From JAQVEM01 sp034660395 (GTDB taxonomy: Bacteria > Actinomycetota > Humimicrobiia > Humimicrobiales > Humimicrobiaceae): a stretch of DNA of 22,578 bases. Made by a program: the position numbers and the translations under genes. The notes below the pieces were generated by a model. That model saw nothing but the letters and a program-made list of their open reading frames with translations, was not told where the DNA came from and searched no databases. Positions 16,049 through 22,578 of the stretch are shown here, in pieces; within the stretch, counting starts at the first letter, position 1; each line of letters starts with the position of its first letter. The stretch spans positions 1-22,578 of the forward strand of contig JAYEJA010000024.1 in the NCBI GenBank assembly GCA_034660395.1, written 5' to 3'.

Positions 16049-17887
16049 CTAAACAAAAAACCCACCTATCTGGAACACCAGAAAGGACACAGTCCAGGCA
16101 AGAAGTAAAGTGTAACCCATCTGGAATAACATTTCTTTCGTTCCTGCTTCTTTCCTGAATACAGCCATGGCAGCAAGGCAGGGGAAATAAAGTAGCGTAA
16201 ATAACATAAAATTGTAGCCTACAAGGGGATTATAATGTTTATTCAAAGCTGTCTGTAAAGATTCAGACTGACTTTCTGCATCTTCTATGCTGTAAAGCGT
16301 ACCCATGGTAGAAACAATTACTTCCTTTGCTGCAATTCCTGATACAGTAGCTACTACCATCCTCCAGTCAAAGCCAAGAGGCCTGAAAACCGGCTCCATG
16401 AAGTGACCGATTCTTCCGGCAGCGGAATGTGCAAGCTTCTCACCGGCCATCTTTGCCTCTATTTCAGTTATTCTGCTCTCATATTCATCACCGGTAATTT
16501 CTCCCTGCTGATTAAGCAGCTCGATCTCCTCAATCTGGCTCTGGTAATCCTGAGAATAATTGCCCCCTATCATTGGAAAGGTAAACAGTACCCACATAAC
16601 CACTGATATTGCAAGTATTACTGTTCCTGCCTTTTTGACATATTCCCGGACTCTTTCCCAGGCATGAATCAGTATCCCCTTAAATGTAGGTATACGATAC
16701 GGCGGCAATTCCATAACAAATGGTTCAGATTCACCCCTGAACCTTGTCGCCCTCAATACCTTTGCCATAATGACAGCCATCAGTACACCTATCAAATAGA
16801 TTGAAAACACAATATTTCCCGCTATTTCAGGGAAAAATGCTCCTGCAAAAAGTATATACACTGGAAGGCGGGCGCCGCAGCTCATAAAGGTATTTATATG
16901 CATCGTAACCAGGCGGTCCTGTTTGTTTTCAAGGATCCTGGAACCCATATAGGCAGGGACCGTACAGCCGAATCCGATGACAAGAGGGATGAAAGATTTT
17001 CCATGCAGCCCTATCTTATGCATTACCCTGTCCATTACAAATGCAGCCCTTGCCATATAACCTGAATCTTCAAGAACAGCTATTGCAAAAAATAGCATAA
17101 TTATATTCGGAGTAAAGATTATAACACCTCCTACTCCTCCTATAATTCCATCTACGAGAAGTGATCTTACAAGTCCCTGGGGGACAACTCCTGAAATTAA
17201 AGTCCCCAGCTTTTCAAAACCCAGCTCCAGCCATCCTACAGGATACTTACCCAGAGAAAAAACAAGTTGAAACATAATCCACATTATAAATAAAAATATC
17301 GGTATCCCGAATATTCTATTTGTAAATATTCTATCAATTCTTTCGCTCTTATCTAATTTCCCCGATTCAACTTCCCTGTAAGACTCGAGAAGTGCTCCCT
17401 CGATAAATCCATATCTTGCATCTGCAATTATTACTTCAGGAGAATCCCTCAGTATGCTTTTTATATGTTCCATGGAGCCTGTAACCGCCTGAGAAATTTG
17501 CTGGTACTTTCCCCCGGCCTTCTTTTTCATAATATCTACTACTTCTTGATCCTGCTCAAGAAGCTTTACTGCAACCCATCTGGCATTAAAATTAGAAATT
17601 GGTATTTTTTCTCTTTCTAAAACCGATACGATGTTTGAAATCTCATTTTCAACTTCTTCGCCATATTTTACATCTACTTCTTTCCTTTTCTTGCCTTCCG
17701 CTGTCTTTATTATCTCTTCCAAAAGCTCTTTATTTCCTATGCCTTTAGAACCTATAGTTTCTACAATAGATGCCCCCATAAGCTCCGAGAGCAGGCCGAT
17801 ATCGGTTTCCTTGCCAACTTTTTTCGCTACATCTGACATGTTAAACGCCAGTATAAGAGATGCATTAAGCTCTATCAGCTGGACTGC
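16049..17887 (-). pseudogene. feoB: feoB, C-terminal segment (after IS21 insertion)
   Basis: The feoB frame is open from the edge of the insertion (GCAGT at 17887-17883) to TAA at 16049, 612 residues, with the first ATG at 17839. It begins VQLIELNASLILAFNMSD, carrying the G4 NxxD guanine-specificity motif, and continues with the GTPase tail and the gate domains: GYMARAAFVMDRVMHKIG, GFGCTVPAYMGSR, FMSCGARLPVYILFAGAFFP and GIAAKEVIVSTMGTLY, with about eight membrane helices. Intact FeoB is the GTP-dependent ferrous-iron permease. This piece lacks G1-G3, and the ATG at 17839 has no Shine-Dalgarno, so transport activity is unlikely. Joined to the N-terminal segment with one target copy removed, it restores 714 residues in frame. 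Confidence 0.92.
17883..17887. repeat. Target-site duplication, right flank (ACTGC)
   Basis: ACTGC here matches ACTGC at 20467-20471. The five bases encode the Ala-Val codons of feoB at the break (GCA GT on the coding strand). Five bases is within the 4-8 range usual for IS21-family insertions. Confidence 0.85.
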
Positions 17888-17903
17888 ATGCGAATTCCGG
17901 CTT

Positions 17904-17957
17904 ATCCGGACACCAGTTCCGGAATTATCCGGACAGCGTTCCGGTTACATCCGGACA
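17904..17957. repeat. Three iterated end repeats of the IS21 element (istB side)
   Basis: ATCCGGACA occurs at 17904-17912, 17927-17935 and 17949-17957, spaced 23 and 22 bp. Multiple terminal repeats of this type are the transposase-binding sites known from IS21-family ends. Confidence 0.8.
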
Positions 17958-18022
17958 CCCTGTCGTTAGTAAAATTCTACAGCAGTAAACTGCTCTTTTC
18001 AATGAATTTATGGTTCTTAAAA

Positions 18023-18772
18023 CTATAGTAAATCATCTTTATTCTTTTCAGCCATAACCTGGCGCATGGATTTTTTAGAATCAAGCGGAAGAATATATGC
18101 ATTGTGTATTACCCTGTCCATTATGGCATCTGCTATTGTTGGATCAGAAAACAGATCATACCACCTGGAATGCTCCACCTGAGCCGATAGTATCGTGGAG
18201 CTCTTGTTGTATCTGGCTTCGGTTATCTCTAAAATATCCCTGCTTTCTTCAACTGTATATGTCTTAAGCCCTACATCATCCAAAATGAGAAGCCTTATCT
18301 TTTGAAGGCTTCTCATAAACTTTAAATAATTGCCCCGGCTTCTTGCATCCTCTATCTCTAAAAGAAGCTCCGGTATCCTGTAATATTTAACTCTGTATAA
18401 TCTGCGGCAGGCAGCATTACCCAGTGCACATATTATGTAAGATTTACCGGATCCAGTTTTTCCCGATACCACCACATTTAGACTCTTTTCGATATAGGTG
18501 CAGGCAGAAAGTGTCTGAACTACCTTTTTATCAATAGTTCTTTCAGGATGATACTTAATATCCTCAATGCAGGCATCTATTGCAAAGGCAGCATTTCCAA
18601 TGAGCCTTTTAATTCTTGCAGTTCTCTTAGAAAGCCACTGCTTTTCAACCATTATTGCAATTCTATCCTCAAAGGATAGATCTCTTATTGTATTGTCCGG
18701 ATCAGCCAGCATCTGGGCCATTACCTTTAGCTTCATCTCCTTTAGCTTTTCTATTGTCGGGCTATCAAGCAT
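18023..18772 (-). CDS. istB: IS21-family helper ATPase IstB
   Basis: 249 residues. A helical N-terminal part (KLKEMKLKVMAQMLADP, EDRIAIMVEKQWLSKR) is followed by an AAA+ core with Walker A GKTGSGKS (104-111) and Walker B LLILDDVG (161-168), sensor residues near SAQVEHSRWYDLF, and DRVIHNAYILPLDSKKSMR at the end. IstB assembles on target DNA and presents it to IstA. The ATG lies inside the 3' end of istA (8-base overlap), with GGGAGGTGG just upstream, giving coupled translation. Confidence 0.93.
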   Translation of the reverse strand: MLDSPTIEKLKEMKLKVMAQMLADPDNTIRDLSFEDRIAIMVEKQWLSKRTARIKRLIGNAAFAIDACIEDIKYHPERTIDKKVVQTLSACTYIEKSLNVVVSGKTGSGKSYIICALGNAACRRLYRVKYYRIPELLLEIEDARSRGNYLKFMRSLQKIRLLILDDVGLKTYTVEESRDILEITEARYNKSSTILSAQVEHSRWYDLFSDPTIADAIMDRVIHNAYILPLDSKKSMRQVMAEKNKDDLL

Positions 18773-20300
18773 TTATACCACCTCCCACGCAGGCGCTTTT
18801 TCCTCTTAAGTTGGAATGAACTACTGCCTTATTAGGTCTTTTATCCTTTACTTTTTTTATGCTTTCCTTATTAATTATCATCTTAAAATATTTATATGAG
18901 TAGATTTCCATATCAAGAGCTTTTTTCGCTGCATTTTCGATTATATTAGGTGGAGAGTTTTTAGTATGGCTCATTATGGTCATGCAGGCCCTGTAAGCCT
19001 GGACAGGATACTTCCTACTCAAAAGGACTTTTTTGACAAACTCCCCGGTACTGGGTCCTATCTTATTTGCCCAGGAAATAAAGCGATCGGTGCTCCAGCC
19101 GGATACTGCTCTGTGCTCATCTGCCATATGTTCGGGCAATGTGGTATACCGGTTTCCTTTATCGTAGTTTCTTTTGTGTGCAGCAACCCTCTGGCTGTCT
19201 ACGAATACCTCTATCGTATCTTTGGTTGCCCTTATGGAGCAGAGGCTTCCTGCATATGAATAATGGGTACTGTAATAGAAATTTTTATATTCAACGTGGT
19301 AGTTGTAGGCAATCCTTGCCTGCTTCCAGTCGCAGTACTCATATCTACCCCCGGAAAGAGGCATAAGGGCTGGCCTGTCTATCTTTAAAAAAGCGGTCAG
19401 TCTGTTTCCCTCCATCTTTTTAAATGGCCTTCTTACAAACTTAGAAAGTTCAGCCGCTATGGCCTGATTTATCTCGTATACAGAAAAAAACTTCACATTT
19501 CTTATTGGGGCAAGTATCCTTCTTAAAACATTTCCCACCATGTTCTCATCGGCTGCTTTATCTTTTGGCCTTCCACTTCTTGCCGGAACTATTGCAGTAG
19601 AGTAATGGTTTGCCATATCGCTATAGCTTCTGTTTAGAACAGGTTCTGTAACATCGGGGGTAATTACCGCTGTCTTAGTATTATCCGGAATGGTTACAAG
19701 TGGCACTCCTCCGAAATACTCAAATGCCCGCACGTGGGCATCTATCCAGTTTGAAAGCTTTCTATCATCGTATGCATATACAAATGGGTATGAGCTTGCA
19801 GGAAGTACTGCAACAAATATGTATGCTTTCTTTAATTCTCCTGTTATTCTATCTGCATATGATATGGTCTGGCCTGCCCAGTCCACCTGCATTTCCTCTC
19901 CAGCTTTGTGCTCTATATGCATTGTTAGTCTGTTACTTTTTTTAAAATCCCTGTAGCGGCTGCAGAACTGAGTATACATTATTCCATTGGAGTATCTCTC
20001 TTTATATTCTTCCCAGAGCAGCATTAGTGTCAACCCCTTTTTCTTCATCTCGTAGAATACATATTCCATATCAGGCTCAGGCACAGTAGTTTGCTTTTGG
20101 GTGGGAGGATAGAGTAGTGAGATAAGCTTTTTGTCACTTAGATCAAGTGGCCACTTGATCTTTGCTTTTCTTGCTCTTGCGAGCACTTCTGATATAGTGG
20201 TTTTACCGCAGCTGCAGGATTGTGCAATGTCTCTTAATGACAGCCCGGCTTTCTTTAGTCTTAGAATCTCTCTTGCCTTTAACATATCGGTCCTCCTCAT
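18765..20300 (-). CDS. istA: IS21-family transposase IstA
   Basis: 511 residues. An N-terminal helix-turn-helix (SLRDIAQSCSCGKTTISEVL, 21-40) is followed by a DDE catalytic domain with D140 (MQVDWAG), D206 (PDNTKTAV) and E252 (ADENMVGN), the last two 46 residues apart, and a Mu-type C-terminal beta-barrel and tail. It cuts and joins the element ends. Two starts are possible: ATG 20300, with GGGAGG 9 bases upstream, and ATG 20285, with a perfect AGGAGG 6 bases upstream. A long hairpin just before the gene covers part of the first of these ribosome-binding sites. Confidence 0.93.
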   Translation of the reverse strand: MRRTDMLKAREILRLKKAGLSLRDIAQSCSCGKTTISEVLARARKAKIKWPLDLSDKKLISLLYPPTQKQTTVPEPDMEYVFYEMKKKGLTLMLLWEEYKERYSNGIMYTQFCSRYRDFKKSNRLTMHIEHKAGEEMQVDWAGQTISYADRITGELKKAYIFVAVLPASSYPFVYAYDDRKLSNWIDAHVRAFEYFGGVPLVTIPDNTKTAVITPDVTEPVLNRSYSDMANHYSTAIVPARSGRPKDKAADENMVGNVLRRILAPIRNVKFFSVYEINQAIAAELSKFVRRPFKKMEGNRLTAFLKIDRPALMPLSGGRYEYCDWKQARIAYNYHVEYKNFYYSTHYSYAGSLCSIRATKDTIEVFVDSQRVAAHKRNYDKGNRYTTLPEHMADEHRAVSGWSTDRFISWANKIGPSTGEFVKKVLLSRKYPVQAYRACMTIMSHTKNSPPNIIENAAKKALDMEIYSYKYFKMIINKESIKKVKDKRPNKAVVHSNLRGKSACVGGGINA

Positions 20301-20312
20301 CGGTTTTTTCCT

Positions 20313-20347
20313 CCCTTAGACTTTTAAGTTATTTAAAAGCTTAAGGG
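20313..20347 (-). promoter_or_regulatory. 15-bp hairpin before istA, overlapping its first ribosome-binding site
   Basis: On the minus strand CCCTTAAGCTTTTAA (20347-20333), a loop of five and TTAAAAGTCTAAGGG (20327-20313) form a stem with one mismatch and one G-U pair. The 3' arm contains the AAGGG of the AAGGGAGG ribosome-binding site. The fold should form in any transcript entering from outside the element. Confidence 0.6.
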
Positions 20348-20375
20348 TAGCAGATTTTAAATCAGTCCGACAAGG

Positions 20376-20451
20376 TGTCCGGATGTAGCCGTTATGGTGT
20401 CCGGATAATTCCGTTATGCTGTCCGGATGTTCCCGGAATCAGTGTCCGGAT
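20376..20451. repeat. Four iterated end repeats of the IS21 element (istA side)
   Basis: TGTCCGGAT occurs at 20376-20384, 20398-20406, 20420-20428 and 20443-20451, spaced 22, 22 and 23 bp (two helical turns), inverted relative to the three copies at the other end. A degenerate fifth copy (CAGTCCGAC) precedes them. Confidence 0.8.
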
Positions 20452-20466
20452 GTGGCCGAAATATGC

Positions 20467-20471
20467 ACTGC
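20467..20471. repeat. Target-site duplication, left flank (ACTGC)
   Basis: Matches 17883-17887. On the feoB strand the bases are GCAGT, immediately after codon 102. Confidence 0.85.
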
Positions 20472-20777
20472 GAGATACAGGTTACGTTCAAGGTTTGAGG
20501 AATCAATAATATCAATGACTACATCCGGTTTCTCGTTGATAATAAAATTCCTTGATATTATTTCTTCCTGAGAGTACGCTGTAAGACTGTAATTTCCAGG
20601 AAGGTCAATAATATTAATACGGTATCCCTTATATTCAACTATGCCTTCCTTTTTTTCTACGGTAACACCGGGGTAATTCCCTACATGCTGGCGCATTCCG
20701 GTGAGGTTATTAAAAATTGTTGTTTTACCCGAATTGGGATTTCCTGTAAGAGCGACAGTAATTTCCTTATCGTGCAT
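20467..20777 (-). pseudogene. feoB: feoB, N-terminal GTPase segment (before IS21 insertion)
   Basis: The first 102 codons plus the target duplication. It contains G1 GNPNSGKT (12-19), the switch I block NYPGVTVEKKEG with T39, and G3 DLPG (58-61), and stops being feoB just after ERNLYLAV (97-104). Beyond the junction the frame runs nine codons into the IS and ends at 20439. The start ATG (20777-20775) shares one base with the feoA stop (TGATG), so the genes are translationally coupled. The G-domain without the permease cannot move iron, so Feo uptake from this locus should be lost. Confidence 0.92.
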
Positions 20778-21079
20778 CAGATCTCCTCAACCTTGATCCT
20801 TTCAGCCATCCCTCTTCCAATTACAAACTTTGTTCCTTTAATAATAACGCACCTGGGACCTCCCCTTGATGCACCTGAAATAGAAAAAACTTCACCTGGA
20901 ATAAATCCCATGGCGCAGAGCCTGGAATTAATTCTATATCCTCCATCAACCCTTACCAGTCTATACTTTTTTCCAGGTACAGCATCTGCCATGCTGAAAT
21001 ATCTTTCATGTCTTACTGGACCTCTTCTCGGCCCTCTTCTCGGCCCTCTTCTATGTTTTCTAAAACCCCATCTTCTCAT
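20777..21079 (-). CDS. feoA: FeoA with basic RRGP-repeat N-terminal extension
   Basis: 100 residues from the ATG at 21079, which has AGGA nine bases upstream; an in-frame TTG at 21088 is a less likely start. The C-terminal 70 residues (MADAVPGKKYRLVRVDGGYR onwards, with LCAMGFIPGEVFSI and GRGMAERIKV) form the SH3-like FeoA domain thought to modulate FeoB. About 29 extra residues precede it, rich in arginine and including tandem GPRR units encoded by a 12-bp DNA repeat. Most FeoA proteins have only the domain. The extension may be real or translation may begin at the inner ATG (20992), which lacks a Shine-Dalgarno. The gene is left intact upstream of the broken feoB. Confidence 0.9.
   Translation of the reverse strand: MRRWGFRKHRRGPRRGPRRGPVRHERYFSMADAVPGKKYRLVRVDGGYRINSRLCAMGFIPGEVFSISGASRGGPRCVIIKGTKFVIGRGMAERIKVEEI
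21021..21054. repeat. 12-bp tandem repeat inside feoA
   Basis: CCTCTTCTCGGC occurs at 21021-21032 and 21033-21044, with a partial third unit to 21054. On the coding strand each unit encodes four residues (a permutation of GPRR). Unit number could change in frame by slippage. Confidence 0.8.
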
Positions 21080-21099
21080 TTTAACCAATCCTATAAGTA

Positions 21100-21141
21100 T
21101 TAGGTATGTCTAACTTTAATAGGAATGTTTACTTTTGTCAA
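21100..21141 (-). promoter_or_regulatory. feoA promoter with DtxR-type operator
   Basis: On the minus strand: TTGACA (21141-21136), 17-bp spacer, TAAAGT (21118-21113), start site near 21106. Across the -10 and start site lies TTAGGTATGTCTAACTTTAA (21100-21119, plus strand), close to the DtxR/IdeR consensus TTAGGTTAGSCTAACCTAA. It matches the element before the repressor gene. Repression of feoAB when iron is sufficient is the natural reading. Confidence 0.75.
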
Positions 21142-21174
21142 GATTAAAAAGATTTTATTTAACAAATTATATTG

Positions 21175-21648
21175 CTATCCGCAACTCCCTTTCTTGCAGC
21201 AGCTGCTGGGGTGACGGCCATATTTAACATAATAATTAAAATTCTTAAGCCACGGTGGATTCCCTTCGGGACAAGTATCCATAAATTTCGTAAATTTTAT
21301 CATCTTTTTCATAGCTTCCTTGCTTATATAATGCTCAATATTACAGGCATCTTTCTTTGATGTATAATTACTTACCCCGAGTACCCCGGTTAAGAACTTA
21401 TATAGTTCTTTATGTTTACCATAAACTTCCCTTGCCCGTTTTTTACCTTCTTCTGTTAGCTCCAGGTACCCATATTTTTCATGATTAACAAAGCCCCTCT
21501 TTGTAAGTTTACTGACAGCATCAACCACCGAAGGTGTTTTTACATCCAGGAACTTAGCGATTTCTTTTACCCTGACCACCTTGTTGGTAAAACTAATCAC
21601 ATGTATTGCCTCTATATAATCTTCAAGACTCTGTGATAACTTTTTCAT
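21175..21648 (-). CDS. DtxR/MntR-family metal-dependent repressor
   Basis: 157 residues from ATG 21648, chosen because MKKLSQSLEDYIEAIH is the family N terminus and an upstream in-frame ATG (21687) would lie on the operator at the transcription start. The winged helix is at about 26-60. Metal ligands can be picked by alignment: D10, E13, H79, C102, E105, H106. The CxxEH at 102-106 is as in iron-responsive DtxR/IdeR, while D-x-x-E at 10-13 resembles MntR. There is no SH3-like third domain. The protein ends in an unusual cysteine tail, SSCCKKGSCG (C150, C151, C156). It lies 96 bases upstream of feoA on the same strand, has its own promoter, and probably controls feoAB and itself. Confidence 0.88.
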   Translation of the reverse strand: MKKLSQSLEDYIEAIHVISFTNKVVRVKEIAKFLDVKTPSVVDAVSKLTKRGFVNHEKYGYLELTEEGKKRAREVYGKHKELYKFLTGVLGVSNYTSKKDACNIEHYISKEAMKKMIKFTKFMDTCPEGNPPWLKNFNYYVKYGRHPSSCCKKGSCG

Positions 21649-21678
21649 AAATAAACACTTTTTTATTAACCTAATATT

Positions 21679-21721
21679 GTTAGACACATCTAACTATAAA
21701 CATAAAAAAGGATTTTGTCAA
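21679..21721 (-). promoter_or_regulatory. Repressor-gene promoter with matching operator
   Basis: On the minus strand: TTGACA (21721-21716), 17-bp spacer, TATAGT (21698-21693). GTTAGACACATCTAAC (21679-21694) has perfect 6-bp arms and covers the end of the -10 box and the start site near 21686. Spacing and operator position are the same as at feoA, indicating autoregulation. Confidence 0.75.
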
Positions 21722-21753
21722 ATTAGCAAACCTTACTGGATAATAAGATCAGT

Positions 21754-22578
21754 TTATACGATAACTCTATTCCTTCCCCCTGCCTTGGCTCTATACAGGG
21801 CATCATCTGCATATTTTATCAGACCCTCAATATTTGTAGAATTAAATGGAAAACTTGAAACTCCTATACTTATCGTAAGGCTTTTTGCCGGCTCCATAAT
21901 ATCTTCCCCTTCAAATTTATTCTGGTATACGACTTCCCGCAGCCTTTCTGCAAAAACCCTGGCATTTTCCTTATTGGTTTCGCTGCATATTACAGAAAAT
22001 TCTTCTCCGCCGTAGCGGTATACCCTATCCGTATTCCTCTTATTTTCAAGAAAAATCTCCCCGATTCTTTCTAAAACCGCATCACCTTTCTGGTGGCCGT
22101 GGGTATCATTATATTTTTTGAAGAAATCAATATCTATCATTAAAAGCGACAGACTCTTAACATACCTGATTGCTTCATTAAGCGAATTCTTCAAATCAAC
22201 ATCAAATTTCCTCCTGTTATAAACGCCGGTCAACTCATCTATCACGGTTAATTTCTTTATTTTTTCATAATTAAGTGCCCTCTCTATTGCAACCGAAACT
22301 TCATGGGCAAGTATATTCAAAAAATATTCATGTTTGCTTGAAAATGCATTCGTTTTTTTGGAGTCAATATAAATAATGCCTCTTACTTCATCCTTTACTA
22401 TAACCGGGATACATATCATGGAGGTTGTTTTTTCTCCCCTCGGGATGCTGTATTTGAAATATGAGCTTTCAGTGTTGCCTATAAAAAGTTTATTTTTCGT
22501 GGATAGCATATACTTTATAAGAGGCATATTTCTTGTAAATTCTACCTGTCTGATACTGTTCCCAAAGCCAATTTCGCT
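21754..22578 (-). CDS. GAF-GGDEF diguanylate cyclase, N terminus beyond window
   Basis: The frame is open through the window edge at 22578 (codons above the ATG at 22527 read SEIGFGNSIRQVEFTRN), so this is the C-terminal part of a longer protein. The first 110 residues or so are the end of a GAF sensor (ICIPVIVKDEVRGIIYIDS, LNILAHEVSVAIERAL). A GGDEF domain follows with DELTGVYNRR, IDIDFFKKYNDTHGHQKGD, the active-site GGEEF and, five residues before it, the RNTD inhibitory site (RxxD). It should make cyclic di-GMP with product inhibition. The input signal is not inferable. The stop TAA is at 21754-21756. Confidence 0.92.
   Translation of the reverse strand, partial: SEIGFGNSIRQVEFTRNMPLIKYMLSTKNKLFIGNTESSYFKYSIPRGEKTTSMICIPVIVKDEVRGIIYIDSKKTNAFSSKHEYFLNILAHEVSVAIERALNYEKIKKLTVIDELTGVYNRRKFDVDLKNSLNEAIRYVKSLSLLMIDIDFFKKYNDTHGHQKGDAVLERIGEIFLENKRNTDRVYRYGGEEFSVICSETNKENARVFAERLREVVYQNKFEGEDIMEPAKSLTISIGVSSFPFNSTNIEGLIKYADDALYRAKAGGRNRVIV

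Larger units (their letters stand above)
17888..20466 (-). mobile_element. IS21-family insertion sequence, 2579 bp, complete
   Basis: The element carries istA and istB in the usual order with an 8-base overlap, flanked by ends containing iterated ATCCGGACA repeats and bordered by a perfect 5-bp target duplication. Its ends read ATGCGAATTCCGG on one side and GCATATTTCGGCC on the other, both leading into TCCGGACAC. All reading frames are intact, so the element looks functional. It lies in the same orientation as the disrupted feoB, so feo transcription would run into istA. Confidence 0.92.

Noticed and set aside
18966..19956. Plus-strand frames opposite istA
   Set aside because: Antisense shadows of the transposase gene; no recognisable family and no ribosome-binding sites.

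Overview
The window is a low-G+C bacterial chromosome segment, roughly mid-30s % G+C by eye and AT-richer between genes and in the restriction-modification block. Its genes suggest an anaerobic bacterium: ferrous-iron transport (feoA/feoB) under a DtxR-type repressor, a small nitroreductase, a DHH-CBS-nucleotidyltransferase fusion, and A/T-ending codons with many ATA isoleucines and AGA arginines. A clostridial/Halanaerobiales-like or candidate-phylum lineage is plausible, but the sequence alone does not settle the taxonomy.

Layout. 1-340: the 3' end of an IS3-family transposase, followed by two imperfect tandem copies of the IS end. 386-1867: a DUF4173-type membrane protein. 1984-3823: a divergent type II restriction-modification pair, a beta-class methyltransferase and a DpnII/MboI-family (GATC) endonuclease. 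4291-4886: a toxin-antitoxin locus in which the toxin is frameshifted and the ribbon-helix-helix antitoxin is intact. 4912-7488: the DHH/DHHA1-CBS-CBS-tRNA nucleotidyltransferase fusion. 7572-8105: nitroreductase. 8490-11610: a pabA-pabB-pabC operon for p-aminobenzoate (folate). 11798-12453: a VapBC pair. 12564-13404: DUF2975 membrane protein plus XRE regulator. 13650-15360: an ABC-2 export system whose ATPase carries a frameshift. 15427-15916: an RNA-recognition-motif protein with its promoter, a long structured leader and a strong terminator.

16049-21721 is the most informative part. A dtxR-like gene and feoA-feoB lie on the minus strand. An intact 2579-bp IS21-family element (istA, istB, iterated ends, perfect 5-bp target duplication) sits inside the feoB GTPase domain. 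Removing the element and one target copy restores an uninterrupted 714-codon feoB, so the insertion looks recent. The repressor promoter and the feoA promoter share one layout: TTGACA, 17 bp, a -10 box, then a GTTAGA/TCTAAC-type inverted repeat across the start site. The window closes with a partial GAF-GGDEF diguanylate cyclase.

I found no CRISPR array, tRNA or rRNA, and no clearly new multi-gene system. The best leads are the shared iron operators, the IS21 break in feoB, the leader that could mask the ribosome-binding site of the RRM gene, three apparent single-base frame disruptions (toxin, ABC ATPase, and the start of the DUF2975 gene at an A8 tract), and a low count of GATC sites beside a GATC-type endonuclease.
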